60,243 bases of DNA from CAYPPG01 sp964412555 (GCA_964412555.1 CAYPPG010000051.1:1-60243), one strand, 5' to 3'; counted from the first letter of the stretch, positions 44,365 to 53,466 are shown. Numbers and translations: made by a program. The notes: generated from the letters alone by a model not told the origin.

Positions 44365-44783
44365 CTACCAGGCTTCACTCCTGATTTATATGATTTGAAT
44401 GTTATCTCTTTCAAGAATATACATTATCAAAAACGGACTTCTGTTTTTGATAGGTTGGGCGAGTTGGGGAGATATGATAATGTCCAACCTCAACCGCAAT
44501 GTCGAATTCGACGCCATAAGAATTGATCTCGGATATCGACAAAAACCAAAAAACACAATCTCACTTGCTGATATTTTACTTTCCAATGAGTTATTTATCA
44601 ATGGAAACATCGTTTTGTCGCTCCATGAGCCTATGGAAAATGAAACAATTACAAAATTCTATTGAATGTCACATTCAAAAGAAAGAAAAAATGTGATAGC
44701 CTATTTCTTGAGAAAATTCTGTTTTTAGTAAAGCATCTGGCAAGGGAAAAGGGACTTAAATTGGTTCTCATCCAATTTCAACT
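44365..44783. other. Divergent intergenic region gyrA / propeller sensor
   Basis: 419 A+T-rich bases with no convincing gene on either strand. An 88-residue frame at 44399-44665 has no ribosome site and no recognisable domain. The region presumably carries the gyrA and sensor promoters. Confidence 0.45.
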
Positions 44784-47297
44784 ATGTATGGAATACACAC
44801 AATGGTTTTCAACATCTTTTTCCCGCTTATTTTTTTCTTTTGGTGGATAGGGGAGATTCAGTGTCATTACGCTTATACTCAAAGCTATCCTTTCCAAACG
44901 TATAACGTGGAGCACGGGTTGTTGCAATCCTCGATTTTTGCCATCACTCAAGATCGATTTGGGTTTCTATGGCTTGGAACGGAAGCGGGGATCGCGAAAT
45001 TTGATGGCCTCGAATTTACCAAGATTGAGATCGACAACCGGAATTATCAAGGATTTGTTTCCTGTTTCCATCGAGACCAAGACGGAAGAATATGGGTGGG
45101 GACCGAATATGGTATCTATTGTATGGAAATGGAGGGCGAGAATCCAACTGAACAACAAAGTGCGTTTTATACCCAAGAGGTTTACGATATAGAGGAAGAT
45201 GGGGAAGGGAATATTCTAATTGCGGCGACCGATGGTGTATTTCTTTCACCTCAAGGGAATTTGGGGCGTACGCGAAAACTCGATGAATTCGAGGATCGCG
45301 AAATTGACGTGATTCATATCGATTCCTCTAATCGCTGGTGGTTTGGCTCCAACAAAGGTGTAAATCTATATGACGGGAGTCAATGGCATTTTTATTCCTT
45401 AAACATACGGGAAGAAAGAGAATGTGTACTATCCATGTCGGAGGATTTCACAGGAAATGTCTGGATAGGAACAGTGGATGGTGTATATTGTTATGACGGA
45501 AAGAATTTTACCCTATACACTCGTAGAGATGGATTATGCTGGGAATATGTTCAAGTCATACATACTGGTCCTTTTGGAAAGTTGTGGTTTGGAACCCCCA
45601 AAGGGCTATCCCGTTTTTCAGAAGGGAATTGGGATACCTTTCGACTCGAGAACGGGTTGTGCCATAACGACATTTTGAGCATTTATCGAGATAACCAAGA
45701 CAATTTATGGTTTGGAACCCGAATAGGCTTGATCCGGCTTGGGAATCAGGCTTTTTCCTACTTCGACCGGAAAAATGGATTGGCGGAGAATACAGTGTTT
45801 CCGATTCTCCAAGATCGAACCGGTGATTATTGGTTCGGAACGTATGGGGGCGGAGTAAGCCGATTTGATGGAGAAATATGGGAAACCTATAACACGGAAG
45901 ACGGATTGATCCACGATTGGGTGAGTACGATTCTTGAAGATAATAGTGGGAATTTTTGGTTTGGATGTATTAGTGGTGTATGCAAATATGATGGAGATTT
46001 ATGGCAGGATTTATCACACCAAATCCCTTCTGAAATGACGTATGTGCATACAGGTTATAAAGATTCCGAAGGCCATTTGTGGTTTGGGACCAAAGGGGGA
46101 GTATGCAAATATGATGGAAATCAATGGACATTTTATACGGAAAAAGAAGGATTGATTTCCGATGAAGTTCTTGCGATCACTGAGGATGCACGGGGACGAA
46201 TGTGGTTTGGTACCCCAAGGGGTTTATGTCACTTTGATGGTGATATTTGGGGAAATGTGGCAAATGACCATGAAATTCTCAAGGGCGTTATCATCAGTCT
46301 CTTCGCCGATTCGGACAATGTGATTTGGATCGGCACTCAAAACAAAGGCGTAATTCGACTTGAGAGGAATCAGTGTCAAAATTTTACCACTGACAATGGA
46401 TTACCTGATAACACAATCTATTCGATCATCAAAAGAAAAGAAGTATTCTTTTTCGGAACCAATAAAGGGATTGTCCGTTACGGAGGGAAGAAATTCATTA
46501 CCTTCACGGAAAAGGATGGCTTGTCATCGAATGAAACCTGTCGCGGGTCTGTTTATCTTGACAGAAACCAAACGATTTGGTTTGGAACCGTTGGTGGAGT
46601 GACACGCATGCAACCGAGGTATCTCAAGAAACCGTTTGTTTCTTCAAATGTCTATATCAAGCGTGTGCAGTGTTTGTCGGATAATCATGTTGTAACCCGA
46701 AACGAACGTTTACCCTATAATCAAAATTATTTTAAATTCGATTATGTAGGCATCGATTTTTCGCATCCGTCCATGTTGAAATATGCATACAAACTTGAGG
46801 GAATCGATACTCATTGGTTGACAACCGATAAACGCTCTGTGATTTATTCAAATTTATCACATGGCCATTATACTTTTTGTGTCAAAGCGCAGAATGTCTA
46901 TGGGAGGTGGAGTCGGCAAGAAGCCGTTTTTCCATTTGCCATTCAAGCGGCTTTTTGGGATACATGGTGGTCCCGTTTTCTCCTGGTGCTCTTGTTTATC
47001 GCTTTCATCTGGTTCATTTTTTATGAAATCTCCAAACGGAAATATGCCAAGAAATTGGAAACGTTGGTAGAAGAACGAACCAGAGAACTCAAAATTTTAC
47101 GTGGGATTCTTCCAATTTGCTCCTTTTGTAAAAGAATCCGTAGTGATGAAGGATATTGGCAGAGTGTGGAACATTATATCACCCGGCATTCCAATGCCGA
47201 TTTCAGTCACAGCATATGCCCGGAGTGCATGAAAGCACACTATCCTCAATATGAAAATTCAATCCAAGAAAGAAAAAAGCATGAAAACGAATCCTGA
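44784..47297 (+). CDS. Two-component-type propeller sensor with Y_Y_Y domain and C-terminal Cys-cluster module, no kinase
   Basis: 837 residues. Signal/anchor at the N-terminus (ATG 44784, or 44802 which starts MVFNIFFPLIFFFWW), then about fourteen Reg_prop repeats with WFGTxxG cores (LWLGTEAGIAKFDGLEF, YWFGTYGGGVSRFDGE, MWFGTPRGLCHFDGD), a Y_Y_Y domain (KYAYKLEGIDTHWLTTD), one membrane helix (about 728-748) and a short coiled coil ending RTRELKILRG. Instead of a histidine kinase or diguanylate cyclase it ends in ILPICSFCKRIRSDEGYW and SHSICPECMKAHYP, a C-x2-C...C-x2-C module usually found after PAS or receiver domains. The output is therefore unknown; metal or haem binding is possible. Confidence 0.85.
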   Translation: MYGIHTMVFNIFFPLIFFFWWIGEIQCHYAYTQSYPFQTYNVEHGLLQSSIFAITQDRFGFLWLGTEAGIAKFDGLEFTKIEIDNRNYQGFVSCFHRDQDGRIWVGTEYGIYCMEMEGENPTEQQSAFYTQEVYDIEEDGEGNILIAATDGVFLSPQGNLGRTRKLDEFEDREIDVIHIDSSNRWWFGSNKGVNLYDGSQWHFYSLNIREERECVLSMSEDFTGNVWIGTVDGVYCYDGKNFTLYTRRDGLCWEYVQVIHTGPFGKLWFGTPKGLSRFSEGNWDTFRLENGLCHNDILSIYRDNQDNLWFGTRIGLIRLGNQAFSYFDRKNGLAENTVFPILQDRTGDYWFGTYGGGVSRFDGEIWETYNTEDGLIHDWVSTILEDNSGNFWFGCISGVCKYDGDLWQDLSHQIPSEMTYVHTGYKDSEGHLWFGTKGGVCKYDGNQWTFYTEKEGLISDEVLAITEDARGRMWFGTPRGLCHFDGDIWGNVANDHEILKGVIISLFADSDNVIWIGTQNKGVIRLERNQCQNFTTDNGLPDNTIYSIIKRKEVFFFGTNKGIVRYGGKKFITFTEKDGLSSNETCRGSVYLDRNQTIWFGTVGGVTRMQPRYLKKPFVSSNVYIKRVQCLSDNHVVTRNERLPYNQNYFKFDYVGIDFSHPSMLKYAYKLEGIDTHWLTTDKRSVIYSNLSHGHYTFCVKAQNVYGRWSRQEAVFPFAIQAAFWDTWWSRFLLVLLFIAFIWFIFYEISKRKYAKKLETLVEERTRELKILRGILPICSFCKRIRSDEGYWQSVEHYITRHSNADFSHSICPECMKAHYPQYENSIQERKKHENES

Positions 47298-47377
47298 AAA
47301 CAACTTTTTCCCAATTTGGTTCGTTTATCACAACACGAATCGTTCTGGCAGTTATAATTCATAGGAGGAGCTTTTAT

Positions 47378-48181
47378 ATGAAAAATTTCCTGTTTTTCCT
47401 TCTTCTCTCAATATTTTTTTTCTACCCGCAAGGCTCACAAGCCGATTATTTGGGATTCAGTCCAGAGAATTTCAATACTCTTCAATTTATTTTGAAAAGC
47501 CGCAGTATGATTGTTACAGATCATGAAACTCTTCCGCTCTATCCCCCTTTGCAAGTGGGTGAATCGGAAAATGTCTTCTTGTGGCAAAAAGTATTTGTGG
47601 ATATCGATCAAGAAAAATTATTGTCCAAGGCAGTGATCAGTGAGGAAATGCCTGCTGATTTCTCTCAGCCGTCGGAGGTCTTGGTCCATAGCCCGACGAA
47701 AATCACACGTATTGACCACACCCGAAAACTTGTGTATTTTCCCCGCCTTGAGTATTCACAACTGGAGCAAGTAAGCCTGATTTTTGCCGGACGAATGTAT
47801 GAAAATCATCTACTTTCTCCCCTTATTGAGCAAGCGAGTGATGACTATCAATTCGATGAGGAGGGCGAAGGATATTTTCTTGAAGTTCCTGAAATGTCCG
47901 GTGTGAAACTGAAACTCGATGAGAATGATCGTGTGATTCGCCTTCAAGATGAAAAGCGCACCTATTTTTATGACTGGAAAGTCAAACAGCCAGAACATTT
48001 TGCCTATGTTGCGCATTCGGTTCTCGAAATCAGTGAACGGAAAACGATGATTCGGGTGGAAATGTGGGTGGAAAAGATAGAACTGAATCCAAAATTACCT
48101 GAAAACCTTTTCGAAATTCACTATCCGGAGAATTATACCGTTCGAGATTTGGGCGAATTACTCACGCCGCCAAAATTTTAG
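47378..48181 (+). CDS. Secreted protein of unknown function
   Basis: 267 residues with a clear signal peptide (MKNFLFFLLLSIFFFYPQGSQA) and a strong AGGAGG ribosome site. The rest is beta-rich and polar (FLWQKVFVDIDQEKLL, VHSPTKITRIDHTRKLVYFP, YFLEVPEMSGVKLKLDEND, MIRVEMWVEKIELNPKLPENLFEIHYP). The last motif, NPKLPENLFEIHYP, recalls the end of LolA/LolB-type lipoprotein-carrier folds (the usual LxPxxFxxxxP), so a periplasmic lipid-binding beta-barrel is a possible reading. 80 bases after the sensor gene; no firm family. Confidence 0.6.
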   Translation: MKNFLFFLLLSIFFFYPQGSQADYLGFSPENFNTLQFILKSRSMIVTDHETLPLYPPLQVGESENVFLWQKVFVDIDQEKLLSKAVISEEMPADFSQPSEVLVHSPTKITRIDHTRKLVYFPRLEYSQLEQVSLIFAGRMYENHLLSPLIEQASDDYQFDEEGEGYFLEVPEMSGVKLKLDENDRVIRLQDEKRTYFYDWKVKQPEHFAYVAHSVLEISERKTMIRVEMWVEKIELNPKLPENLFEIHYPENYTVRDLGELLTPPKF

Positions 48182-48296
48182 CGACGGTTACGCTTAACTA
48201 TTTACAATCTATGCTTATACTATGAAAAAGGTATACATAATTCTTTCCCAACTTGAGATAATGAAATAGTATTTGCACACAAAAAGGAGGTAAGAA

Positions 48297-48650
48297 ATGA
48301 GCACAGGTTATCATGAATCGATAGAGGAACTTTCGCAGGAAGCGAAAGATATTCACCGCGCTCTGGCTTCTTTGATCGAAGAACTGGAAGCCGTCGATTG
48401 GTACAATCAGCGTGTGGATGTCAGTAAAGATGAAGAAATCAAAGCCATTATGGCGCACAATCGGGATGAAGAAATCGAACATGCGGCAATGACTTTGGAG
48501 TGGTTGCGAAGAAACATGTCGAAATTCGATGAAGAACTCAAAACGTATCTATTCACGACCGGTCCTATCACAGAACTGGAAGATCATGAGGAAGATACAA
48601 CCGTGGAAAACCCTTCATTGGGAATTGGACAAAAAAAGGAGAGTCGATAA
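48297..48650 (+). CDS. Encapsulated ferritin-like protein (encapsulin cargo)
   Basis: 117 residues. Two-helix EncFtn: IEELSQEAKDIHRALASLIEELEAVDWYNQR and AIMAHNRDEEIEHAAMTLEWLRRNM, containing the metal-site Glu...ExxH pattern (EEIEH) that forms a ferroxidase centre across the subunit dimer. The C-terminus ENPSLGIGQKKESR is the short targeting peptide (SLGIGxLK-type) that docks cargo inside encapsulin. AAAGGAGG ribosome site. It stores or oxidises iron inside the shell encoded by the next gene, whose start overlaps its stop (TAATG). Confidence 0.95.
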   Translation: MSTGYHESIEELSQEAKDIHRALASLIEELEAVDWYNQRVDVSKDEEIKAIMAHNRDEEIEHAAMTLEWLRRNMSKFDEELKTYLFTTGPITELEDHEEDTTVENPSLGIGQKKESR

Positions 48651-49456
48651 TGGTTGATATATTGAGAAAATCTTTTGCCCCAATTACGGAAGAAGCCTGG
48701 AACGAGTTGGAAGAAAATGCCAGAGATTGTTTCGGTGCCTTACTGACAGCCCGGAATCTCGTTGACTTCAACGGCCCGAAAGGCTGGGATTTTGCAGCCG
48801 TCAATACCGGTCGGTTGGATATCCCTAAAGCACAAGAGATCAAAGGATTGTATTGGGGAACCCGGGAAGTCCTGCCGTTGATCGAGATTCGTGTTCCCTT
48901 CAACCTTGATCAGATGGAACTGGATAGTATCAGCCGCGGTGTAAAAGATGCCGACTTTGAAGCCATGGAAGAGGCGGCTAAAGTTGTCGCCGATTTTGAA
49001 GATAAACTGATCTATCATGGATTCAAGGAAAATAAGATCAAAGGAATTCTCAAGGCATGTTCCAATAAACCCCTCAAAGTCAAAAATGATCCCAAAGAGA
49101 TTCTCACTTCGATCACGAAAGGGGTAGAAATTCTTCGGAAACAAGGTGTTACCGGCCCCTATACCTTGGCAGTCGGCGATGTTCTTCACGACTTGATTCT
49201 TCAAAATACCACCAGTCATGGATTCCCCCTCAACCGAATCGTCAAGGATGTGTTGGAAGGGGATATTATCTGGAGTCCGGCGCTGGAGGGTGGTCTTTTG
49301 CTTTCTCAACGCGGCGGCGACTTCGACCTCACGGTCGGAACAGATTTGTCTATCGGATACACCAGCCATGATCGTGATAAAATCGAGTTTTATTTCACGG
49401 AATCATTGACATTTCGAGTGCTGGAACCGGCAGCAGCAGTGCCTTTAGAATTGTAA
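48650..49456 (+). CDS. Encapsulin shell protein (family 1, linocin-like)
   Basis: 268 residues, normal for the T=1 shell protein. KSFAPITEEAWNELEENARDCFGALLTARNLVDFNGPKGWDFAAVNTGRL, read in parts, and WGTREVLPLIEIRVPF are the N-terminal family blocks; VGDVLHDLILQNTTSHGFPLNRI and GDIIWSPALEGGLLLSQRGGDF, with the final FTESLTFRVLEPAAAVPL, complete it. It assembles into an HK97-fold nanocompartment that encloses the EncFtn cargo. The start overlaps the cargo stop by one base, and an intrinsic terminator follows. Confidence 0.96.
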   Translation: MVDILRKSFAPITEEAWNELEENARDCFGALLTARNLVDFNGPKGWDFAAVNTGRLDIPKAQEIKGLYWGTREVLPLIEIRVPFNLDQMELDSISRGVKDADFEAMEEAAKVVADFEDKLIYHGFKENKIKGILKACSNKPLKVKNDPKEILTSITKGVEILRKQGVTGPYTLAVGDVLHDLILQNTTSHGFPLNRIVKDVLEGDIIWSPALEGGLLLSQRGGDFDLTVGTDLSIGYTSHDRDKIEFYFTESLTFRVLEPAAAVPLEL

Positions 49457-49483
49457 AATGCAATCATTCGATTATTTTCCCAA

Positions 49484-49512
49484 AAAGGTTGCTAAGTAAG
49501 CAACCTTTTTTT
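49484..49512 (+). terminator. Intrinsic terminator of the encapsulin operon
   Basis: AAAGGTTGCTtagtaAGCAACCTT forms a nine- to ten-base stem followed by TTTTTTT, 28 bases after the encapsulin stop. It isolates the encapsulin operon from the TIR-SLOG genes. Confidence 0.9.
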
Positions 49513-49529
49513 CTGCCTATATACATCTA

Positions 49530-49558
49530 TTGACAAATAATTTCTAACAATTAATCTA
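49530..49558 (+). promoter_or_regulatory. Possible promoter of the TIR-SLOG operon
   Basis: A perfect -35 box TTGACA (49530-49535) lies just after the terminator and upstream of the TIR gene. The -10 match is poor (TCTAAA with 19-base spacing, or TAATCT with 16), so the promoter may be weak or need activation. Confidence 0.35.
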
Positions 49559-49591
49559 AATTCAATTTTTTTATATCAGAATGGATCAGGG

Positions 49592-50905
49592 ATGAAACGC
49601 ATGGACACATTGCAAAATGATATTCAAGTAATCGTACAATATGAAAGAATGGAGGGTGAATATCGTTGTCTTGGTTTCAACGGAATTCCTACGATCAATC
49701 CTTGTCTGATTGTTTTCGCTCCTCCCCATTCAGACAGGGCAAGAAAATATCAGCAGGAATTACGCAACGCTTTTTTAAGAACTTTGTACAGTCTGCCGGG
49801 ATATACGAAAAAAGCGGAGGTTCCTTGCAATGGTACTATATGTTCACCATTAAAATGCCATGCTCATAGTGTGTTTGCCTGCCAAAAACTTTTGATTATT
49901 GTCGGGGATCACCAAACCCAACTCTCGTTTCACAATATCTTTGATGATTGGCTCAAGAAAGGATTTGCAGAAAATTATAAAATTTTACCGGTTTTTCCGA
50001 AAGCAGCGATGAGTCGAATCTCAACGTTAGTACCTCAACAACTGCATCATATCAACGTAGCTTTTTGGGAACATTCTATCCAGGAAGTCATACCTACTAT
50101 TTTAGCAACGGTCGGATTGAGCACAGATGAATTCAAAATATTTATCAGTTATAAAAGAGATGATACGGAAGAACTGGCGAATGAACTGTTCGATCAACTG
50201 AATCGTAATAATTTCGATGTTTTTCTAGATCGTTTTCGAGTAGAACCAGGAGTCGACTTTCAAGAACGTCTTACAGAGGAACTGGCAAATAAATCAATGG
50301 TCGTTGTGTTGGAATCTGAACACATTCTCGATTCAGAGTGGATTCGATACGAAATCGATTATACGAAGCTTCATCGTCTGGGATTGATAGCGTTGCATTT
50401 ACCAAATGGGCAAACCTTTAACAACATTGAAAACGAGCAGCGTATGGAACTTGGAAATAACGATATTATCGGTCAAAAAAAATCAAGAACATTCACCAAC
50501 TCCAACAACATATTGGATCGAGTCGTATCACGAATTAAAAAAGAACATCAAAAATCATTCATGTATCGACGGTTATTTTCAAGGATGGCCATGAAAGATG
50601 CTTTACTACAGAACAATATAACGATACACGAAATAACGGGAACTGGATTTCTGGTTACCAAACAGGGAGGGAAGGTGTACAAGATATGGTTAACTCCCCG
50701 TCCTCCTGCAACGTTGGATTTTCATCGAACTCATGTTGAATATACACCAAAAAACGATATTGGAATTATCATTGGGCCAATTACTTCGCTACTGGCAAGA
50801 AATCGTTTAAAAATCGATTGGCTTTCCCAGGTTAGCCATATACAATATTTTGATGAGGGAGAAATGTTGAAAGTCGCTGAAAAAATTGCCCAAGGAACAA
50901 TATGA
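49592..50905 (+). CDS. TIR-domain protein, predicted NAD-consuming signal generator
   Basis: 437 residues. A central TIR domain (about 180-290) starts EFKIFISYKRDDTEELANEL, has DVFLDRFRVEPGVDFQERL and VVVLESEHILDSEWIRYEI. W250-x3-E254 matches the W-x3-E of NAD-cleaving TIRs such as SARM1, so the catalytic Glu is kept. The N-terminal ~175 residues are a separate alpha/beta domain (CLIVFAPPHSDRARKYQQEL, KLLIIVGDHQ) that I cannot name, perhaps a second degenerate TIR-like or receptor domain. The C-terminal ~100 residues (TGTGFLVTKQGGKVYKIW) are also unassigned. Start 49592 or 49601 (AGGGA better placed for the latter). Its stop overlaps the next gene's ATG, so TIR and SLOG proteins are made together, as in nucleotide-signal immune operons. 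A+T-rich. Confidence 0.82.
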   Translation: MKRMDTLQNDIQVIVQYERMEGEYRCLGFNGIPTINPCLIVFAPPHSDRARKYQQELRNAFLRTLYSLPGYTKKAEVPCNGTICSPLKCHAHSVFACQKLLIIVGDHQTQLSFHNIFDDWLKKGFAENYKILPVFPKAAMSRISTLVPQQLHHINVAFWEHSIQEVIPTILATVGLSTDEFKIFISYKRDDTEELANELFDQLNRNNFDVFLDRFRVEPGVDFQERLTEELANKSMVVVLESEHILDSEWIRYEIDYTKLHRLGLIALHLPNGQTFNNIENEQRMELGNNDIIGQKKSRTFTNSNNILDRVVSRIKKEHQKSFMYRRLFSRMAMKDALLQNNITIHEITGTGFLVTKQGGKVYKIWLTPRPPATLDFHRTHVEYTPKNDIGIIIGPITSLLARNRLKIDWLSQVSHIQYFDEGEMLKVAEKIAQGTI

Positions 50906-51798
50906 TGAATACAACGGTTACTAAAAAAGGATGTTTGCAGGGAAAAACGATTTTCCTTTCGGCAAGCATACCGAATCCGGAACGAAACCCACAATATCTA
51001 CGCGTGAAAGACGCACACATTAAAGTAGAAGAAGCGGTGATCAGTTTGGCCCGGGCGATTTTTGTGGAAGACGGCCGTCTAGTCTTTGGCGGGCATCCGA
51101 CCATTTCTCCGTTAATCGCCATGGTTGCCGGTGAATATTTGACTCCCCAAGTCGCTGAATCTCATGATACTCATTTTGGAAATGAGAAAGAGAAAAATCA
51201 TGAAAGTGTACTCATTTATCAATCGGAAGCGTTTCGTGAACATACGCCTTACGCAACCCTCCAACTCTTTCAACTGGGTTTTGCATCGATACGATGGATC
51301 GGAACGGTCGATGATGAGAGATTCGATCCCTCCGGCTCCTCACCACCATGCCCCAAAAGCATGAAATCCATGCGAAAGCGAATGCTGGAAGAAACCAATC
51401 CTGCATCCATGATTTGTATTGGTGGAATGGAAGGAGTCGAAGAAGAACTTGAAATGTTTCTTGAAATCTGTAAAGGAAAACCGGTTTATACACTTGCAGA
51501 AACGGGAGGGGCGGCCGCAATTATCGCAAAAAAATCTCAGAATCAAAAATATGATAAATACAATAAACTCATTCGAACAATTGATCAGGAAATCATCAAT
51601 TCATTGAAAAAACAGCAGTCACAAATGAAAAAAGAGTACGAAGATATTGAATCTCCTTCGCTGGATCATCCCGATTTTTTCTCAGAATTGAATGGAAAAG
51701 ACTTTTCCGAATTTATTCCTTTCCCATTGATCATGCAAAATATCGTAAAAGAAATATCCGGTAATTCTCATTCATCTCCTAGCGAATTCACACAATAA
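50902..51798 (+). CDS. SLOG-domain protein, predicted nucleotide-signal receptor
   Basis: 298 residues. Residues about 10-195 form a SLOG (Smf/DprA-LOG) Rossmann-like domain: KTIFLSASIPNPERNPQYL, EAVISLARAIFVEDGRLVFGGHPTISPLIAMVAGEY read in parts, IRWIGTVDDERFDP, MICIGGMEGVEEELEMFLE and PVYTLAETGGAAAII, with the Gly-rich nucleotide-binding turns at about 62 and 173. This fits the SLOG families proposed to bind NAD/ADP-ribose-type molecules. The remaining ~100 residues are helical and charged (KKQQSQMKKEYEDIE), with no SIR2, nuclease or membrane segment. ATG overlaps the TIR stop (ATGATG) and has AAGGA upstream. Effector activity is therefore either within the C-terminal helices or in an unlinked partner. 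Confidence 0.8.
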   Translation: MMNTTVTKKGCLQGKTIFLSASIPNPERNPQYLRVKDAHIKVEEAVISLARAIFVEDGRLVFGGHPTISPLIAMVAGEYLTPQVAESHDTHFGNEKEKNHESVLIYQSEAFREHTPYATLQLFQLGFASIRWIGTVDDERFDPSGSSPPCPKSMKSMRKRMLEETNPASMICIGGMEGVEEELEMFLEICKGKPVYTLAETGGAAAIIAKKSQNQKYDKYNKLIRTIDQEIINSLKKQQSQMKKEYEDIESPSLDHPDFFSELNGKDFSEFIPFPLIMQNIVKEISGNSHSSPSEFTQ

Positions 51799-51972
51799 GT
51801 GAAACCAAGAAAAGGCATTGTTCTTTATTTGTTTTTATAAAATCAATCTTTCATTGTTTATCTTTCGGTCGTATCCTCTTCACAAATTACAAGAATGTGC
51901 AAAGATAACTAAGTCATATGATATGAATTACTTAAGAGATTAGCTCTTCAAAGCAATTATGGAGGTTCAATC

Positions 51973-53466
51973 ATGCGTACTACCCCCATCGGTCTCGCCA
52001 TGCTCAATGACGAGCGGGAACATGTTTGGCGTCAAAACAATCCGGAAAATATGGCGGTTGTGAACGCCTGGAAAGATTTTATCGAAAAAAACGTAAAAAA
52101 TGTGGATGGGTCAGCGCCGGAGATCATTGCCGGTAGTGAAATCATCACCAGTACTCGTTCCGCCCAGAAAGTGGGAGAAGAACTGTCCCGCGCCAACTGC
52201 AAACAAATCATCATGCTGTATAACGTCTGGAACTTCCCCTTTCTCTGCTGGCCGTTCATCAACAGCATCGGCGATATCCCCATCCTCAGCCTATCAAACA
52301 ACAACGGGGCGTATCCGGGCAATGTCGGTTTGCTGGCAACCGATGGAGCATTGAGACAGGCGGGGAGACGAACTCATCGCATTGTCGGTGATTTGGACGA
52401 TCAAAAAACCCAGCAAAAAGTGTTGAGTTGGATTCGCGCCAGCCAGGCTCGTACCACGATTCAAAATGAAGTATTCGGCTGCTATGGCGGCCATTCAATG
52501 GGAATGGAAACCGGCTTTGCCCATCTGACTCCCACCCTAAAATGCTTAGGAACCACCGTTCGCCAGATTGACCAACTCTGGTTGGTAAAAACGATGGAGA
52601 AAGTCAACAAAGACGAGGTAAAAAAAGGACGGGAATGGTTCGAAAAGTTGCTGGGAGACCGTTTATTGTATGACGGGAAAATGTTGAGTCCGCAAACGCT
52701 GGAAACCCAAATTGCCCTTTATCTTGCCATGCAGGAAGTCAATGAAGATAAAGGTTTCGATTTCTGCGGACTGAAAGGGCAGCGGGAAATGACGGAACAC
52801 GTTTGCCTCGGAGACGTTCCGGAAATGCTGATGAACGATCCATACGACTGGAACGGACCGAAAGAATCCACCGTGTGCTCTACAGAGGCGGATGCTTACG
52901 CGGCTGTCACGATGCAGTTGATGAAATACATTACCGGCGGGATGCCGACATTATTCATGGATGTGCGTCTGTACCACCCGAATCTGGATATTTGGGATTG
53001 GTGCAATTCCGGCAATCACTCCAGCTGGTTCGCCGCAAAAAGCATGAATCCGGAAGAGAATTTCAAGAAAATCACCTTCCATCCGGCATTGGAATTTTAT
53101 TTCAAGGCCGGCGGCGCATCCGTGGAATTTGACGCGGCACCGGGAAGTATGACATTTGCCCGTTTGGGATTATGGGACGAAAAACCGTATATGGTTATCG
53201 TTCGCGGCGATTCGGTCGAACTACCGGCGGATCAACGCAAGCAGCTCAACGATATGACCAATCCCACCTGGCCGCATGTTCATGCAAAACTCGAGTGCAC
53301 ATTCGACGAGTTCCTCAGTGTGTTCCCATGCAACCATGTCTTGGGTGTCGATGGCGATTGCGTCCAGGCATTGGTCTATTTATGCGAAATCGCAGGGATC
53401 ACTCCCGTTGTCTTAGGCAAATCGAAAGAAGGACTGGATACCCCCATATGGGAACGCGTGCGTTAA
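51973..53466 (+). CDS. L-fucose isomerase-like sugar isomerase
   Basis: 497 residues, related to the L-fucose/L-arabinose isomerase fold. Blocks: CKQIIMLYNVWNFPFLCWPF, GCYGGHSMGMETGFAHL, CSTEADAYAAVTMQLMKYITGG (metal Glu/Asp context), TLFMDVRLYHPNLDIWDWCNSGNHSSWF in two parts, and the C-terminal CNHVLGVDGDC with His near the end. Such proteins interconvert aldoses and ketoses with Mn2+. GGAGG eight bases before the ATG. It stands alone; 174 bases after the SLOG gene. The sugar is unknown. Confidence 0.82.
   Translation: MRTTPIGLAMLNDEREHVWRQNNPENMAVVNAWKDFIEKNVKNVDGSAPEIIAGSEIITSTRSAQKVGEELSRANCKQIIMLYNVWNFPFLCWPFINSIGDIPILSLSNNNGAYPGNVGLLATDGALRQAGRRTHRIVGDLDDQKTQQKVLSWIRASQARTTIQNEVFGCYGGHSMGMETGFAHLTPTLKCLGTTVRQIDQLWLVKTMEKVNKDEVKKGREWFEKLLGDRLLYDGKMLSPQTLETQIALYLAMQEVNEDKGFDFCGLKGQREMTEHVCLGDVPEMLMNDPYDWNGPKESTVCSTEADAYAAVTMQLMKYITGGMPTLFMDVRLYHPNLDIWDWCNSGNHSSWFAAKSMNPEENFKKITFHPALEFYFKAGGASVEFDAAPGSMTFARLGLWDEKPYMVIVRGDSVELPADQRKQLNDMTNPTWPHVHAKLECTFDEFLSVFPCNHVLGVDGDCVQALVYLCEIAGITPVVLGKSKEGLDTPIWERVR

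Noticed and set aside
44399..44665. 88-residue plus-strand frame upstream of the propeller sensor
   Set aside because: No Shine-Dalgarno, no domain, and it overlaps the divergent promoter region.
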